From Hyphomonas sp. (GTDB lineage Bacteria > Pseudomonadota > Alphaproteobacteria > Caulobacterales > Hyphomonadaceae), in contig NZ_WGLO01000003.1 in the NCBI RefSeq assembly GCF_016125515.1, positions 1 to 64,000 of the forward strand: a stretch of 64,000 bases of DNA. The letters run 5' to 3'. The translations under genes were made by a program, and so were the position numbers. The notes beneath the pieces were generated by a model. The model did no database searches and was not told where the DNA came from. It worked only from the letters and a program-made list of their open reading frames with translations. Below, in pieces: positions 43,438 through 53,257 of this stretch. How positions within the stretch are numbered: the first letter of the stretch is position 1; every line of letters starts with the position of its first letter.

Positions 43438-46400
43438 GCGTGGTCCCTTCTGCAGACTGAGTCGCATCATTCTGTGCCGGGGTAGGCGACGCGTTTGCGG
43501 GTGTCCATTCCGGCCCTCTCAAGGCGATATAGATCGCCGGAATGACCAGTACAGTCAGCGCCGTTGATGAGGCCAGACCGAACAGCAGCGAAATCGCAAG
43601 GCCCTGGAAGATTGGATCGGACAGGATCACCGCGGCGCCGATCATGGCCGCCAGAGCGGTCAAGAGGATCGGTTTGAACCTGATCGCGCCCGCATCAAGC
43701 AGTACCTCCTTCAGCGGCGTGTGATCGTCCGTCCGGTGGCGCACGAAGTCCACGAGCAGGATCGAGTTGCGCACGATGATGCCCGCCAATGCAATGAACC
43801 CGATCATCGACGTTGCCGTGAACGCAGCGCCGAACAGCCAGTGGCCGATCATGATGCCGATCAGTGTCAGCGGCACAGGCGTCAGGATGATCAGCGGTAC
43901 GCGGAACGTCCCGAACTGTGCGACCACAAGGATGTAAATCCCGATCAAGGCAACGCCGAAGGCCAGCCCCATGTCCCGGAACGTCACATAGGTCACTTCC
44001 CATTCGCCGTCCCACAGCAGGGTCGTATGGGTCTCGTCTTCAGGTTGGCCGTACATGCTGATCACAGGCTGGGCGAGTCCTTGGCTGGCCCAGTCATAGA
44101 CCTTGATGCGCGATTCGATTTCGAACATGCCGTAAATCGGCGCTTCGAACCGGCCGGCCAGTTCGCCCATCACCATATCTGCGAAGTGTCCGTCGCGGCG
44201 GAATATGGAGAGGGAGCCTGTGTCTTCATGCGTTTCGACCAAAGCTCCCAGTTCAATCGGCACAACATCCGTTCCGGCCAGCCGCCGAGGGACGGGCGTC
44301 GCCGCAATTTGCTGTGTCCAGCTGCGTTCCGATCGTGGCAGGTAAACGCGGATATTAAGGGGATCGCGGCCCTCACCGCGTGGGGATACGCCTGCGGTCC
44401 GTCCCTCGAAGGCAAGAGAAATCGTATCCAGAATATCCTGCTGCAGCACGCCGGCATCGGCCGCGCTGGGCTCATCGATGTCAAAGGCCAGCCTCGGCGC
44501 GGCATCGCCGAGAGAGTTATCGACGTCAACGATGAAGTCGGTCTCATTGAACATCTGTTCGATGATGCTCGCCGTCTTCCGTCGCGCTTCGGGAGACGGG
44601 CCGTAGATTTCTGCCATCAGCGTAGAGATCACAGGCGGACCGGGCGGGACTTCCACGACTTTCACGCGTGCGCCTTCCGGCAGAGGAACGGCGGCGAGCC
44701 GGGCGCGAATGTCGAGCGCGATCTGATGGCTTGCGCGCTTGCGTTCCGTTTTTTCCGAGAGGTTGACCTGAAGGTCGCCGAGCTCAGGGCTCGAACGCAG
44801 GAAGTAGTGACGCACCAGGCCATTGAAGTTGAACGGCGCAGCGGTGCCGGCATAGGCCTGCAGGGTAATCACTTCCTCAACTGGGCGGATAGCATCTGCC
44901 AGCGCGAACAGGGCCCGTTCGGTGTCTTCAAGGGCGGCGCCTTCAGGAAGATCGACAATTACCTGTACTTCGGACTTGTTGTCGAAGGGCAGCAGTTTCA
45001 CCGGCACCGCGCGCGTGACGAACAGCAGCAGCGACAACAATGTGGCAATTCCCACCGCGATCAGGAAGATCCAGGCATTGCGTTTCGACTCCACGACGGG
45101 CGCTGCCACCCGGCGGTAGAAGCCGCTGAGGCGTGTTTCTCCGCCATGCGCGTTGATGTGCGCTGTTGCGCCAGCTCCGCTGACGATCTTCATCATCAGC
45201 CATGGCGCAATACCGACCGCAACGAAGAAGGAGAACATCATAGCCGCAGACGCGTTCGCCGGAATGGGGGCCATATACGGTCCCATAAGTCCGGAAACGA
45301 ACATCATGGGCAGCAAGGCCGCGATCACTGTCAACGTCGCAATGATGGTTGGATTGCCGACCTCCGACACCGCCTGGATGGCAGCTTCGGTCCGGCTGCG
45401 ACCGTCATTCATCGCCCAATGACGAGAAATATTCTCAATGATCACGATGGCATCATCGACCAGGATGCCGATGGAAAAAATCAACGCGAACAGGCTGACG
45501 CGGTTGATCGTGTAGCCCATCATCAGCGAAGCAAACAACGTCAGCAGGATCGTCGTGGGAATGACGATCAGGGTGACCAGGGCCTCCCGCCATCCGATGC
45601 TGAATGCAATCAGGACGACAATGGAAACCGTCGCGAGTCCCAGATGGAACAGCAGCTCATTGGCCTTGTGATTGGCCGTTGCGCCATAGTCGCGTGTCAC
45701 CTCGACATCAATGCCTTCCGGAATCAATGGGCCTTTCAAGGTCTGCAAACGCTCAAGAACGGCGCTGGAGACAACCACAGCATTCGCCCCGGGCCGTTTG
45801 GCGACGGTGACGGTCACAGCGGGGCGCGCCGCGAATCCGTCGCTTGCATTGGGTTGCATTGTCCAGACGCGCATGTCGGAATCGGCGCCGGCGACTTTCA
45901 CGGTCGCAACGTCGCCCACATACACGACCCGGCCGCCAGCCCCCCGGATCTGAAGCCGTTCCAGTTCGTGCACGGCGTTCACGCGGTTACCGGCCTGCAC
46001 GATCAGGGATTCGCCATCCTGATGCGCCCGGCCTGAGGGCGTGGCCGCCGCTGCGCCCTGAATGCTCTGCACCAGTGTCTGAAGGGAAACACCCTGCGCC
46101 GACAGGGCCTGGATATCCGGCTCAACCCGCAATTCGAGCGGCCGGCCTCCAATTACTTCTGTAAGGCCAACATCTTTGACCTTCGTCAGTTCATTGCGCA
46201 GTTCGTCAGCCAGCATACGCAGCGTTGTGTCGTTCCACACATCGCCGGTTGCTTCATCCGGCGACAGCGTCAGCGTGACAATCGGGACGTCGTTGATTCC
46301 GCGCCCGACCACGAGCGGCATCGGCACGTCATATGGAATGGAATCCAGATTGGCGCGTATCTTCTCATGCACGCGAAGGATCGCGTTGTCTGCATCGGTG

Positions 46401-46708
46401 CCAACCTTGAACCGGGCGGTAACGAGTGCGCCGTCGTCTCGCGTCTGGGAGTAGACATGCTCCACATCCGGGATGGCCATCAGGATACTTTCGAGCGGCT
46501 TGGTGACCTGCTCCACCGCATCGGGCGCTTGCAGTCCCGGGGACGACACCATGATGTCGACCATCGGTACGGAGATCTGGGGCTCCTCCTCGCGCGGAAT
46601 CGTAAGGAGTGCGATCAGGCCGACTGCCAACGCGGCGAGGAGCAACAGCGGTGTGATCGGTGAACGGATCGTGGAACGCGTGATCCCGCCGGAAAGGTCG
46701 GTCTTCAC
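43418..46708 (-). CDS. RND-family efflux permease
   Basis: A 1096-residue proton-driven inner-membrane pump of the AcrB/MdtB-like superfamily. The N terminus has IPREEEPQISVPMVDI and the loop with VKDVGLTEVIGG; the fourth membrane helix carries the proton-relay pair in GILVDDAIVIIENI; the second half repeats the layout with ALAGIIVRNSILLVDFVRH. Substrate unknown. It overlaps the adaptor stop by 4 bases and is followed by the BigR-like gene. Similar RND pumps beside sulfide-responsive repressors are seen in other alphaproteobacteria, suggesting export of a sulfur compound or linked stressor; that is inference. No outer-membrane factor is encoded here. Confidence 0.93.
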   Translation of the reverse strand: MKTDLSGGITRSTIRSPITPLLLLAALAVGLIALLTIPREEEPQISVPMVDIMVSSPGLQAPDAVEQVTKPLESILMAIPDVEHVYSQTRDDGALVTARFKVGTDADNAILRVHEKIRANLDSIPYDVPMPLVVGRGINDVPIVTLTLSPDEATGDVWNDTTLRMLADELRNELTKVKDVGLTEVIGGRPLELRVEPDIQALSAQGVSLQTLVQSIQGAAAATPSGRAHQDGESLIVQAGNRVNAVHELERLQIRGAGGRVVYVGDVATVKVAGADSDMRVWTMQPNASDGFAARPAVTVTVAKRPGANAVVVSSAVLERLQTLKGPLIPEGIDVEVTRDYGATANHKANELLFHLGLATVSIVVLIAFSIGWREALVTLIVIPTTILLTLFASLMMGYTINRVSLFALIFSIGILVDDAIVIIENISRHWAMNDGRSRTEAAIQAVSEVGNPTIIATLTVIAALLPMMFVSGLMGPYMAPIPANASAAMMFSFFVAVGIAPWLMMKIVSGAGATAHINAHGGETRLSGFYRRVAAPVVESKRNAWIFLIAVGIATLLSLLLFVTRAVPVKLLPFDNKSEVQVIVDLPEGAALEDTERALFALADAIRPVEEVITLQAYAGTAAPFNFNGLVRHYFLRSSPELGDLQVNLSEKTERKRASHQIALDIRARLAAVPLPEGARVKVVEVPPGPPVISTLMAEIYGPSPEARRKTASIIEQMFNETDFIVDVDNSLGDAAPRLAFDIDEPSAADAGVLQQDILDTISLAFEGRTAGVSPRGEGRDPLNIRVYLPRSERSWTQQIAATPVPRRLAGTDVVPIELGALVETHEDTGSLSIFRRDGHFADMVMGELAGRFEAPIYGMFEIESRIKVYDWASQGLAQPVISMYGQPEDETHTTLLWDGEWEVTYVTFRDMGLAFGVALIGIYILVVAQFGTFRVPLIILTPVPLTLIGIMIGHWLFGAAFTATSMIGFIALAGIIVRNSILLVDFVRHRTDDHTPLKEVLLDAGAIRFKPILLTALAAMIGAAVILSDPIFQGLAISLLFGLASSTALTVLVIPAIYIALRGPEWTPANASPTPAQNDATQSAEGTTHGTSQA

Positions 46709-47739
46709 GGGCGGGGTTCCGGCTTTTCGATCTCGTCGCCGGGTTTGAGCCCCGACAGGATCTCATACTGACCCGTTGTGTCGACCAGCGGCGCGGCGAG
46801 GGCTACGGGCGCGTCGATGAAGCGTTCTCCGACCTTCACGCGGACAAAATCGACACCGAACCGCGTCGAAACATAGTCCTTGGGAATCCGGATGGCCCGG
46901 CGTTCGCCCACCGGCGCCAGAACGTCCACGCGCTCACCGAACAGCGCCGTCAGGCCGCCTTCGACTTTCGCGTCGGCTATGACGGATCCTTGCCGTAGCT
47001 CGGGATAGATCTTGATGATGGTCGCTGTGCGCACTTCGTCGGATCGCGCTGGCAAACGGAGCGTGATCAGCCCACCTTCCCTGATGTTCGGCGCATGGCG
47101 TTCGGGCAGCGCGAGCCGGACGACGCCGTCAACGGTGGCAAACGTGGCCAGCACGTCTCCGGGCGAGACAACCGATCCCCGGACGACCTTGACATCTGTC
47201 ACGTGGGCGTTTGCGGGCGCAAGGATGCGTCCCTCGGACTGCCGGGCGCTCAAAGCGCGCCGTTCAGCTTCGGCAGACGCGAGGCTGCGCTTCATTACCT
47301 CGAAATTGGTTTTTTCTTCATCCAGCCGAACGCGCGGGTAAAAGCCTTGTGCGAGCAGGCCCTCGTTCCGAGCGATGTCGTTTTCCATCTGCTTCACCTG
47401 GGAGTTAAGTCCATCGATCCGTGAGCTCAGCGATGACAACTGCGGAGCAATCGTGTCGTCGGTAACGACGGCTATCACGTCGCCTGCCTTGACGATCTGC
47501 CCTTCGACGGCATTGAGCTGGGTGACGACGCCCTGCAGGCGCGAGCGAGCAGTCGCCGTGTCGCCCGCCTCAATCCGCGCAATGACGGGGCGGTAGTCGA
47601 CAACAATTGACTCCTCCACTTTCAGGGTTTGGGCCGCGGCGATCCCTGGAAACGCGATCAGAAACGCCAACAGGAGTCCGGAGCCGCGCATTTGGCGGGC
47701 GCCCGCCTCAGGTTGCGGGGAAGGTGACTGGGTTCTCAT
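46705..47739 (-). CDS. RND efflux periplasmic adaptor
   Basis: A 344-residue membrane-fusion protein linking the RND pump to an outer-membrane channel. A signal region RGSGLLLAFLIAFPGIAAAQ is followed by the lipoyl-like half motif RLQGVVTQLNAVEGQIVKAGD, a short coiled coil (about 110-170; SLSSRIDGLNSQVKQMENDIARNE), and the second half motif ILAPANAHVTDVKVVRGSVVSPGD, then the beta-barrel. I start at ATG 47739, with GGAGTG before it; the frame extends to 47805 without a ribosome site. It is the first gene of the operon adaptor-RND-BigR, divergent from the sulfide:quinone oxidoreductase. Confidence 0.9.
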   Translation of the reverse strand: MRTQSPSPQPEAGARQMRGSGLLLAFLIAFPGIAAAQTLKVEESIVVDYRPVIARIEAGDTATARSRLQGVVTQLNAVEGQIVKAGDVIAVVTDDTIAPQLSSLSSRIDGLNSQVKQMENDIARNEGLLAQGFYPRVRLDEEKTNFEVMKRSLASAEAERRALSARQSEGRILAPANAHVTDVKVVRGSVVSPGDVLATFATVDGVVRLALPERHAPNIREGGLITLRLPARSDEVRTATIIKIYPELRQGSVIADAKVEGGLTALFGERVDVLAPVGERRAIRIPKDYVSTRFGVDFVRVKVGERFIDAPVALAAPLVDTTGQYEILSGLKPGDEIEKPEPRP

Positions 47740-47789
47740 ATTCACTCCATCATCCGGCGACGGCTGCATGCCCCTGCAATCGTCCGGAT

Positions 47790-47840
47790 TTGACAATTCC
47801 GACATCCGTAAGCATACGTATATTATAAAATTCTAAAATA
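47790..47840 (+). promoter_or_regulatory. Divergent promoter with AT-rich dyad, candidate BigR operator
   Basis: TTGACA at 47790-47795 is a perfect -35 towards the sulfide:quinone oxidoreductase, with a weak CATACG 17 bases on. At 47821-47840 a 20-base imperfect palindrome pairs TATTATAAAA with TATTTTAGAA (8 of 10). The opposite strand reads TATAAT at 47827-47822, a perfect -10 towards the efflux operon, inside the dyad. One repressor bound there could block both directions. BigR-type proteins are known to bind AT-rich palindromes, and the only such repressor gene here ends the efflux operon. Confidence 0.6.
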
Positions 47841-47874
47841 CCAGACCCTATGGAACAGCAAGGGAGAAAACGAA

Positions 47875-49149
47875 ATGGCAAAGATCGTGGTACTCGGTGC
47901 CGGGCTCGGCGGCGTGCTGGCGGCCTACGAAATCCGCAAGGCGGTGCGGCGTGAAGACGACGTCGTCGTGATCAACGAGAACAGCTTTTACCAGTTTCTG
48001 CCATCAAATCCGTGGGTTCTGGTGGGCTGGCGTGACCGCGAGGACATCGTCGTCGATCTCGAAGGACCTATGAAGAAGCGCAAGATCGCGATGATCGTCG
48101 GAAAAGCGTCGAAGGTTCAGCCCGAACAGAAAACCGTACTGCTCGCGGATGGATCTACCGTTTCGTATGACTACCTGGTGATCGCAACCGGGCCGGAACT
48201 GGCCTTCGACGAGATTGATGGACTGGGCCCCAACGGCCATACACAGTCCGTGTGCCATATCGATCATGCGACACAGGCCAACACCAAGTTTGAAGAGTTT
48301 TGCAAAGATCCCGGGCCGATCATTGTCGGAGCGGTCCAGGGCGCCTCGTGCTACGGCCCGGCCTACGAAACACTGATGATCATCGAAACCGAGCTGCGCA
48401 AGCGCAAGATCCGTGACCAGGTCCCGATGACCTATGTGACATCGGAGCCGTATATTGGCCATCTGGGCCTTGATGGTGTCGGCGACACAAAAAGCCTGCT
48501 CGAAAGTGAAATGCGTGAGCGCCACATCAAGTGGATCACCAACGCGCGCGTGCTGAAAGCTGAAGCCGGAAAGATGACCGTCGAAGAGGTCAATGAGGAT
48601 GGCAGCGTGAAACAGGTTCACGAACTGCCGATGAAATTCTCTATGATGCTGCCGGCCTTCCGCGGCGTCGGCGCTGTCTACGGCGTCGAAGGTTTGACCA
48701 ATCCACGTGGATTTATCCTGGTCGACAAGCACCAACGTAATCCGAAGTACCCGGACATCTTCGGGCTCGGTGTCTGCATCGCCATTCCGCCCGTCGGCAA
48801 AACGCCGGTGCCAGTCGGCGTCCCCAAGACCGGTTTCATGATCGAATCGATGGTGACGGCGACAGCCAGCAATCTCGGCCAGATCGTGCGCGGCGAAGCG
48901 CCGACGCACCAAGCCACCTGGAACGCGATCTGCCTGGCTGACTTCGGCGACAAGGGCGTTGCCTTCGTGGCGCAGCCCCAGATTCCGCCGCGCAATGTGA
49001 ACTGGTCCGGTGCAGGCGGCTGGGTCCACACCGCCAAGGTTGGTTTCGAAAAATACTTCCTCGGGAAGGTGAAGTCCGGGAAGTCAGAAACGTTCTACGA
49101 GAATGCCGTGCTCGGCCTGATCAAGACCAACAAGATAAAGGCAAGTTGA
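47875..49149 (+). CDS. sqr: Sulfide:quinone oxidoreductase
   Basis: Oxidises sulfide to polysulfide or persulfide and passes electrons to quinone at the inner membrane. A 424-residue FAD protein with VVLGAGLGGVLAAYEI at the N terminus and DYLVIATGPEL. The three redox cysteines of SQR are present: Cys127 (SVCHIDH), Cys159 (GASCYGP) and Cys301 (GVCIAIPP), and the signature PVGVPKTGFMIESM follows. Two amphipathic ends could bind the membrane. AAGGGAG precedes the ATG. It is followed by thioredoxin 2 and a DUF2892 gene, and is divergent from a BigR-regulated pump. Confidence 0.92.
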   Translation: MAKIVVLGAGLGGVLAAYEIRKAVRREDDVVVINENSFYQFLPSNPWVLVGWRDREDIVVDLEGPMKKRKIAMIVGKASKVQPEQKTVLLADGSTVSYDYLVIATGPELAFDEIDGLGPNGHTQSVCHIDHATQANTKFEEFCKDPGPIIVGAVQGASCYGPAYETLMIIETELRKRKIRDQVPMTYVTSEPYIGHLGLDGVGDTKSLLESEMRERHIKWITNARVLKAEAGKMTVEEVNEDGSVKQVHELPMKFSMMLPAFRGVGAVYGVEGLTNPRGFILVDKHQRNPKYPDIFGLGVCIAIPPVGKTPVPVGVPKTGFMIESMVTATASNLGQIVRGEAPTHQATWNAICLADFGDKGVAFVAQPQIPPRNVNWSGAGGWVHTAKVGFEKYFLGKVKSGKSETFYENAVLGLIKTNKIKAS

Positions 49150-49168
49150 ACCCGAAAGGCTTCCGGAT

Positions 49169-49627
49169 ATGTCTGCCAATGAACAAATGATTTATTGCGT
49201 CGCATGCGGCGCGACCAACCGTGTGAGCGCGGGCAAATCACTGACTGCAGCCAAATGCGGCCGGTGCAGCAAACCGCTGGCCACGCCGGCACCTGTTGAC
49301 GTGAACTCGGAACAGTTCGCGGCTCTGCAGGCGAAGGATACAGGCGCGTATGTGCTGGATGTCTGGGCGCCTTGGTGCGGTCCCTGCCGGATGATGGCGC
49401 CTCACTTCGAAGCGGCCGCAGCCAGGTTCAGCGCCGACGTTCGCTTTTTCAAACTGAACACGGACACCAACCAGGCTGCCGCCGGCCTTCTCCAGATCCG
49501 GGGCGTGCCCACGCTTATTGCGCGCAAGGGCGGGCGCGTCGTGGCGCACGAGGCTGGCGCGAAAACCGGCGCGGCCCTCGACAACTGGATACAGACCTCG
49601 CTCAAAGTTACGTCCAAAGCCAATTGA
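49169..49627 (+). CDS. trxC: Thioredoxin 2 with zinc finger
   Basis: A 152-residue cytoplasmic disulfide reductase. The N-terminal zinc ribbon has Cys10-x2-Cys13 and Cys30-x2-Cys33, followed by the thioredoxin fold with the active site WCGPC (Cys70/Cys73) and cis-Pro in GVPTLIA. TrxC-type proteins act in oxidative and reactive sulfur stress; beside SQR it probably reduces persulfides or protein disulfides. It begins 19 bases after the sqr stop and so is in the same operon. Confidence 0.93.
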   Translation: MSANEQMIYCVACGATNRVSAGKSLTAAKCGRCSKPLATPAPVDVNSEQFAALQAKDTGAYVLDVWAPWCGPCRMMAPHFEAAAARFSADVRFFKLNTDTNQAAAGLLQIRGVPTLIARKGGRVVAHEAGAKTGAALDNWIQTSLKVTSKAN

Positions 49628-49645
49628 ATCCTCAGGAGCTTCCAA

Positions 49646-49849
49646 ATGAACCTTGATCGTGCTGTTCTCGCCTTCGCAGGCTGCGTTGTTCTCGTCAGCC
49701 TCTCGCTTGGCTATTTTGTATCGCCCTACTGGTTCCTGCTGACCGCTTTCGCCGGCGCGAACATGCTGCAGGCGGCTTTCACGGGCTTTTGCCCTGCGGC
49801 GATGATCTTCAAGCTCTTCGGCGTGAAATCAGGCAACGCGTTCCGCTGA
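49646..49849 (+). CDS. DUF2892 small membrane protein
   Basis: A 67-residue protein with two membrane helices (VLAFAGCVVLVSLSLGYFV; FLLTAFAGANMLQAAFTGF) and the family ending GFCPAAMIFKLFGV. The Cys-Pro in that ending is typical of DUF2892, a domain often fused or linked to rhodanese-type sulfurtransferases such as YgaP. The ATG follows AGGAG. It is the third gene of the sqr operon. It may conduct or anchor a sulfur carrier step at the membrane; exact function is unknown. Confidence 0.9.
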   Translation: MNLDRAVLAFAGCVVLVSLSLGYFVSPYWFLLTAFAGANMLQAAFTGFCPAAMIFKLFGVKSGNAFR

Positions 49850-49854
49850 CTTGA

Positions 49855-52800
49855 TCACGAAGGCGTCTTGGCGCCGAATCGCAAATCGAGCGTATGCGGA
49901 AAGTCGTGGTTTAACTCGAACGGCGCTGCGGTAACCTTGCCCGGTGTGTGACCCATAGCGGCAAACCGCGACATCCGTCGGCCTTCGGCTTCATTTTCGT
50001 TGACTGGATAGGTCTCGAAGCTGCGGCCGCCGGGATGCGCCACATGATAGGTGAACCCGCCCAGTGACTTCTCGTTCAGCAGGTCGATCACATCGACGAC
50101 GAGAGGGGCCTGAGGTTTCAGGCGCGGGTGCAGGCTCGAGGGCTGTGACCAGGCCTTGAACCGGATGCCGGACACGAACTTGCCTTCGTCGCGCGTCGGC
50201 GCCAGCGGCAAGGCGCGTCCGTTGCAGGTGATCTGGTGCCGTCCGGGAACCAGTCCCGTCACGGTCAGCTCCATCCGTTCGACGGTCGCATCAACCGATC
50301 GACTGACGCCGCCGCCTGAAGGTTCTTCGCCCATCACCGGCCAGGGTTCGAGCGCATTGCGAAGCACCAGCGTGGTCTCGCCGATCTGTGCCTGCCCGCA
50401 TTCCGGGAAGCGGAACGCAAAGAAGGGCTCGAACCAGGCGGGCGCGAAATCGAACCCGGCATGACGCAGGCTGTCGAGCACAGCGTGCAGGTCTTCGCGC
50501 ACGAAATGTGGCAGCATGAACTTGTCGTGCAACTGTGTGCTCCAGCGAACGAGTTGTCCTTTGTACGGCGTCTTCCAGAACCAGACGATGCAGGCGCGCA
50601 GCAGCAGGCTCTGGACCAGGCTCATCTGCGGATGCGGCGGCATTTCGAATCCCCGCATTTCCAGCAAACCCAGCCGGCCGCGTTCACTGTCGGGGCTGTA
50701 GAGCTTGTCAATGCAGAATTCTGCGCGGTGCGTGTTGCCTGTCAGGTCGACGAGAAGGTTGCGGAACAGTCGGTCGACCACCCAGGCCGGCGTGTCGCTC
50801 GATTCAGGCACCTGCTGGAACGCAATCTCGAGTTCATAAAGGGAATCGTGGCGCGCTTCGTCGATGCGCGGTGCCTGGCTTGTCGGCCCGATATGGGTAC
50901 CGGCGAACAGGTAGGACAGTGACGGGTGGTTCTGCCAGAATGTGATCATCGAGCGCAGCAGGTCGGGGCGCCGCAAGAAAGGGCTGTCCTCCGGCTGCAT
51001 TGCTCCGAGCACGATATGATTGCCGCCGCCGGTGCCCGTGCGTCGCCCATCCAGCATGAACTTTTCGGCCGATAGCCGCGCCTGTCGCGCTTCATCATAG
51101 ACCGTCTGGGCAATGGTTTTTAGATCCACCCAGTCTTCGGCCGGTTGAACGTTGACTTCGATCACGCCCGGATCCGGCGTGACGCTGAGGTTCACGATGC
51201 GTGGATCGCGTGCGGGCGTGTAGCCTTCAAGCACAACCGGAATGCCGATCTGGCGCGCCACGGTTTCGATGGCCTGGATCAGCATCAGGAAATGTTCTGC
51301 CCACACGACGGGCGGCAGGAACAGATGCAAGGTTCCGCCGCGAACTTCGGCGCAGATCGCGCTGCGGATCAGACCGTTCGGATCGTCACGGAAATTCGCA
51401 TCGTCCAACGCACTGGCAGCTTTGATCGATTTCTTGAGCGCGGAAGCGCTGGGCAATTTGGACCGCATGCTCAGCGCGCTGCGTTCAGGTATCAGCTCGT
51501 CTTTGGCTTCGTCGGGCGAGGGCAGGCTGCTCAACGGCAGGCGCAGGCCGATGGGCGAATCGCCGGTGAGCAGGATGAGGTGCCCACTTTTGAAGGCCCA
51601 GGCGTTGCTGATCCACCGCTGCCGAGGATGAGAAAAATGCAGCGGAAGGACAAAGCCGACGGGCGCGTTCAGGTTCTTGTCCATCAGCGCCTGCAAACGC
51701 TCGCGTTCGGTGCGCTCAAAGACATCAGCTTCCAGAATGTCTCCCGCGATGGGGAGCCGGCGATCCTTCCACAGATAGTAAGGCGTGTCCTCCCGGGCAG
51801 GCAGCACATAGGAGTCCGGGATGCCCAATGTCGAGCTCAGTGTGCTGAGGAAATTTTTCGCAGTATCGAGTGTGTGGCCCAGATCTGCATCCGGGTCGGC
51901 CAGTAGGGCGGGATCGTTCCACATTGCCACGCCGTCCGCGCGCCAGAAACATTGCATTGCCCAACGCGGAAGGATTTCGCCCGGATACCACTTGCCCTGC
52001 GTGAACATGTGCAGTGCGCCCGTCGCGAACCGGCCGCTCAACCGATAGAGCAAATCCTTGGCCAGAACCTTCTTTTCACCGCCGAGCGCGCCGTAGTGCC
52101 AGGCATTGTCCTCCCGCTCGTCGATTGACACGAATGTCGGCTCGCCGCCCATGGTCAGGCGCACATCGGATTTGGCGAGTGCGGTATCGACCTGCGCCCC
52201 CAGTGCATCGATTTCGGCCCATTGCGCCTCGGAATAAGGCTTGGTCACCCGGGGCGCCTCAAAGATGCGCCGGACCGACATCTCGTGATGCAGTACTGCT
52301 TCCACGCCACCTTCCAGCGTGCCCGATATGGGCGCGGCGCTGGAGGGATTGGGTGTGCAGCAAAGCGGGATATGGCCCTCACCGGCGAAAAGGCCCGAGG
52401 TCGGATCGAGACCTATCCAGCCGGCGCCTGGCAGATAGACTTCTGTCCACGCATGCAGGTCGGTGAAATCGACGTCCGTTCCTGACGGTCCATCCAGCGA
52501 CTTCATGTCTTGCGCCAACTGGATCAGGTAGCCGGATGCAAACCGCGTCGCCAGTCCCAGATGACGCAGCGCCTGGCAGAGGAACCACGCCATGTCCCGG
52601 CACGATCCCGTGCCGATCGAAAGTGTGTCTTCACAGGTCTGGATACCTGGTTCCAGACGCACGGTGTAGCCTAGCGACTGGTTCAGCTTCTGGTTCACTG
52701 CAACGAGGAAATTGATGATTCCGGTGGGTGTCCGGTCCAGGCTCTCCAGCCAGTCTGTCAGCCCGCCGCCGCGTTCCTTGACCTCCAGATACGGTGCCAA

Positions 52801-53139
52801 TTCTTCGCGCAGCGCTGCCTCGTAGGTAAACGGAAATGTCTCCGCATAGGGTTCCAGAAAGAAGTCGAATGGATTGAAAACCCGGATCTCGGTAACAAGG
52901 TCCACCTCGACCCGGAATTGTTTGACGTTTTCCGGAAAGACAACACGGGCGAGGAAATTGCCGAACGGATCTTGCTGCCAGTTTATGAACTGGTTTTTCG
53001 GTAGTACCTGCAGGCTGTAGGATTGGATGGCGTTTCGCACATGCGGTGCGGGTCGCAGGCGGATTGTCTGTGTTCCCAGCGACGCGGGCCGATTGTACGT
53101 GTATGAGGTTACATGGTTGAGCGCGACGGTTATGCTCAT
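49855..53139 (-). CDS. Transglutaminase - DUF2126 putative amidoligase
   Basis: A 1094-residue cytoplasmic protein. Residues 1-85 are a bacterial transglutaminase-like N-terminal beta domain, 90-290 a transglutaminase core with a visible triad Cys180 (GTGSCRDMAWF), His229 (DLHAWTEVYL) and Asp245 (GLDPTSG). From about 330 to the end is DUF2126, a putative amidoligase of the GCS/GS-like fold, opening MGGEPTFVSIDERED and including HMFTQGKWYPGE and RTGTGGGNHIVLG. The start is ATG 53139, with AAGGAAC before it; the frame runs back to 53337 into the next gene's start and is rejected. DUF2126 genes are associated with ATP-grasp and transglutaminase genes in a predicted peptide-ligation system. Confidence 0.9.
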   Translation of the reverse strand: MSITVALNHVTSYTYNRPASLGTQTIRLRPAPHVRNAIQSYSLQVLPKNQFINWQQDPFGNFLARVVFPENVKQFRVEVDLVTEIRVFNPFDFFLEPYAETFPFTYEAALREELAPYLEVKERGGGLTDWLESLDRTPTGIINFLVAVNQKLNQSLGYTVRLEPGIQTCEDTLSIGTGSCRDMAWFLCQALRHLGLATRFASGYLIQLAQDMKSLDGPSGTDVDFTDLHAWTEVYLPGAGWIGLDPTSGLFAGEGHIPLCCTPNPSSAAPISGTLEGGVEAVLHHEMSVRRIFEAPRVTKPYSEAQWAEIDALGAQVDTALAKSDVRLTMGGEPTFVSIDEREDNAWHYGALGGEKKVLAKDLLYRLSGRFATGALHMFTQGKWYPGEILPRWAMQCFWRADGVAMWNDPALLADPDADLGHTLDTAKNFLSTLSSTLGIPDSYVLPAREDTPYYLWKDRRLPIAGDILEADVFERTERERLQALMDKNLNAPVGFVLPLHFSHPRQRWISNAWAFKSGHLILLTGDSPIGLRLPLSSLPSPDEAKDELIPERSALSMRSKLPSASALKKSIKAASALDDANFRDDPNGLIRSAICAEVRGGTLHLFLPPVVWAEHFLMLIQAIETVARQIGIPVVLEGYTPARDPRIVNLSVTPDPGVIEVNVQPAEDWVDLKTIAQTVYDEARQARLSAEKFMLDGRRTGTGGGNHIVLGAMQPEDSPFLRRPDLLRSMITFWQNHPSLSYLFAGTHIGPTSQAPRIDEARHDSLYELEIAFQQVPESSDTPAWVVDRLFRNLLVDLTGNTHRAEFCIDKLYSPDSERGRLGLLEMRGFEMPPHPQMSLVQSLLLRACIVWFWKTPYKGQLVRWSTQLHDKFMLPHFVREDLHAVLDSLRHAGFDFAPAWFEPFFAFRFPECGQAQIGETTLVLRNALEPWPVMGEEPSGGGVSRSVDATVERMELTVTGLVPGRHQITCNGRALPLAPTRDEGKFVSGIRFKAWSQPSSLHPRLKPQAPLVVDVIDLLNEKSLGGFTYHVAHPGGRSFETYPVNENEAEGRRMSRFAAMGHTPGKVTAAPFELNHDFPHTLDLRFGAKTPS

Positions 53140-53257
53140 ACGGAGTGTTCCTTTTGGCGCGGATCGTGGAGCTCGGGGGCTGCGGGGGACCGGGCCGGGT
53201 AACAGTAAGCCAAAATTCGTCCGCCGAACGGTGGGTTGAGAAGCAGAAAGAGTCATA

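Noticed and set aside
43721-46036. 771-codon open frame antisense to the RND pump
   Set aside because: It is the mirror of a strongly conserved RND gene, has a His/Asp/Arg-rich random-like composition and no family pattern. GC-rich codon bias makes such shadows common.
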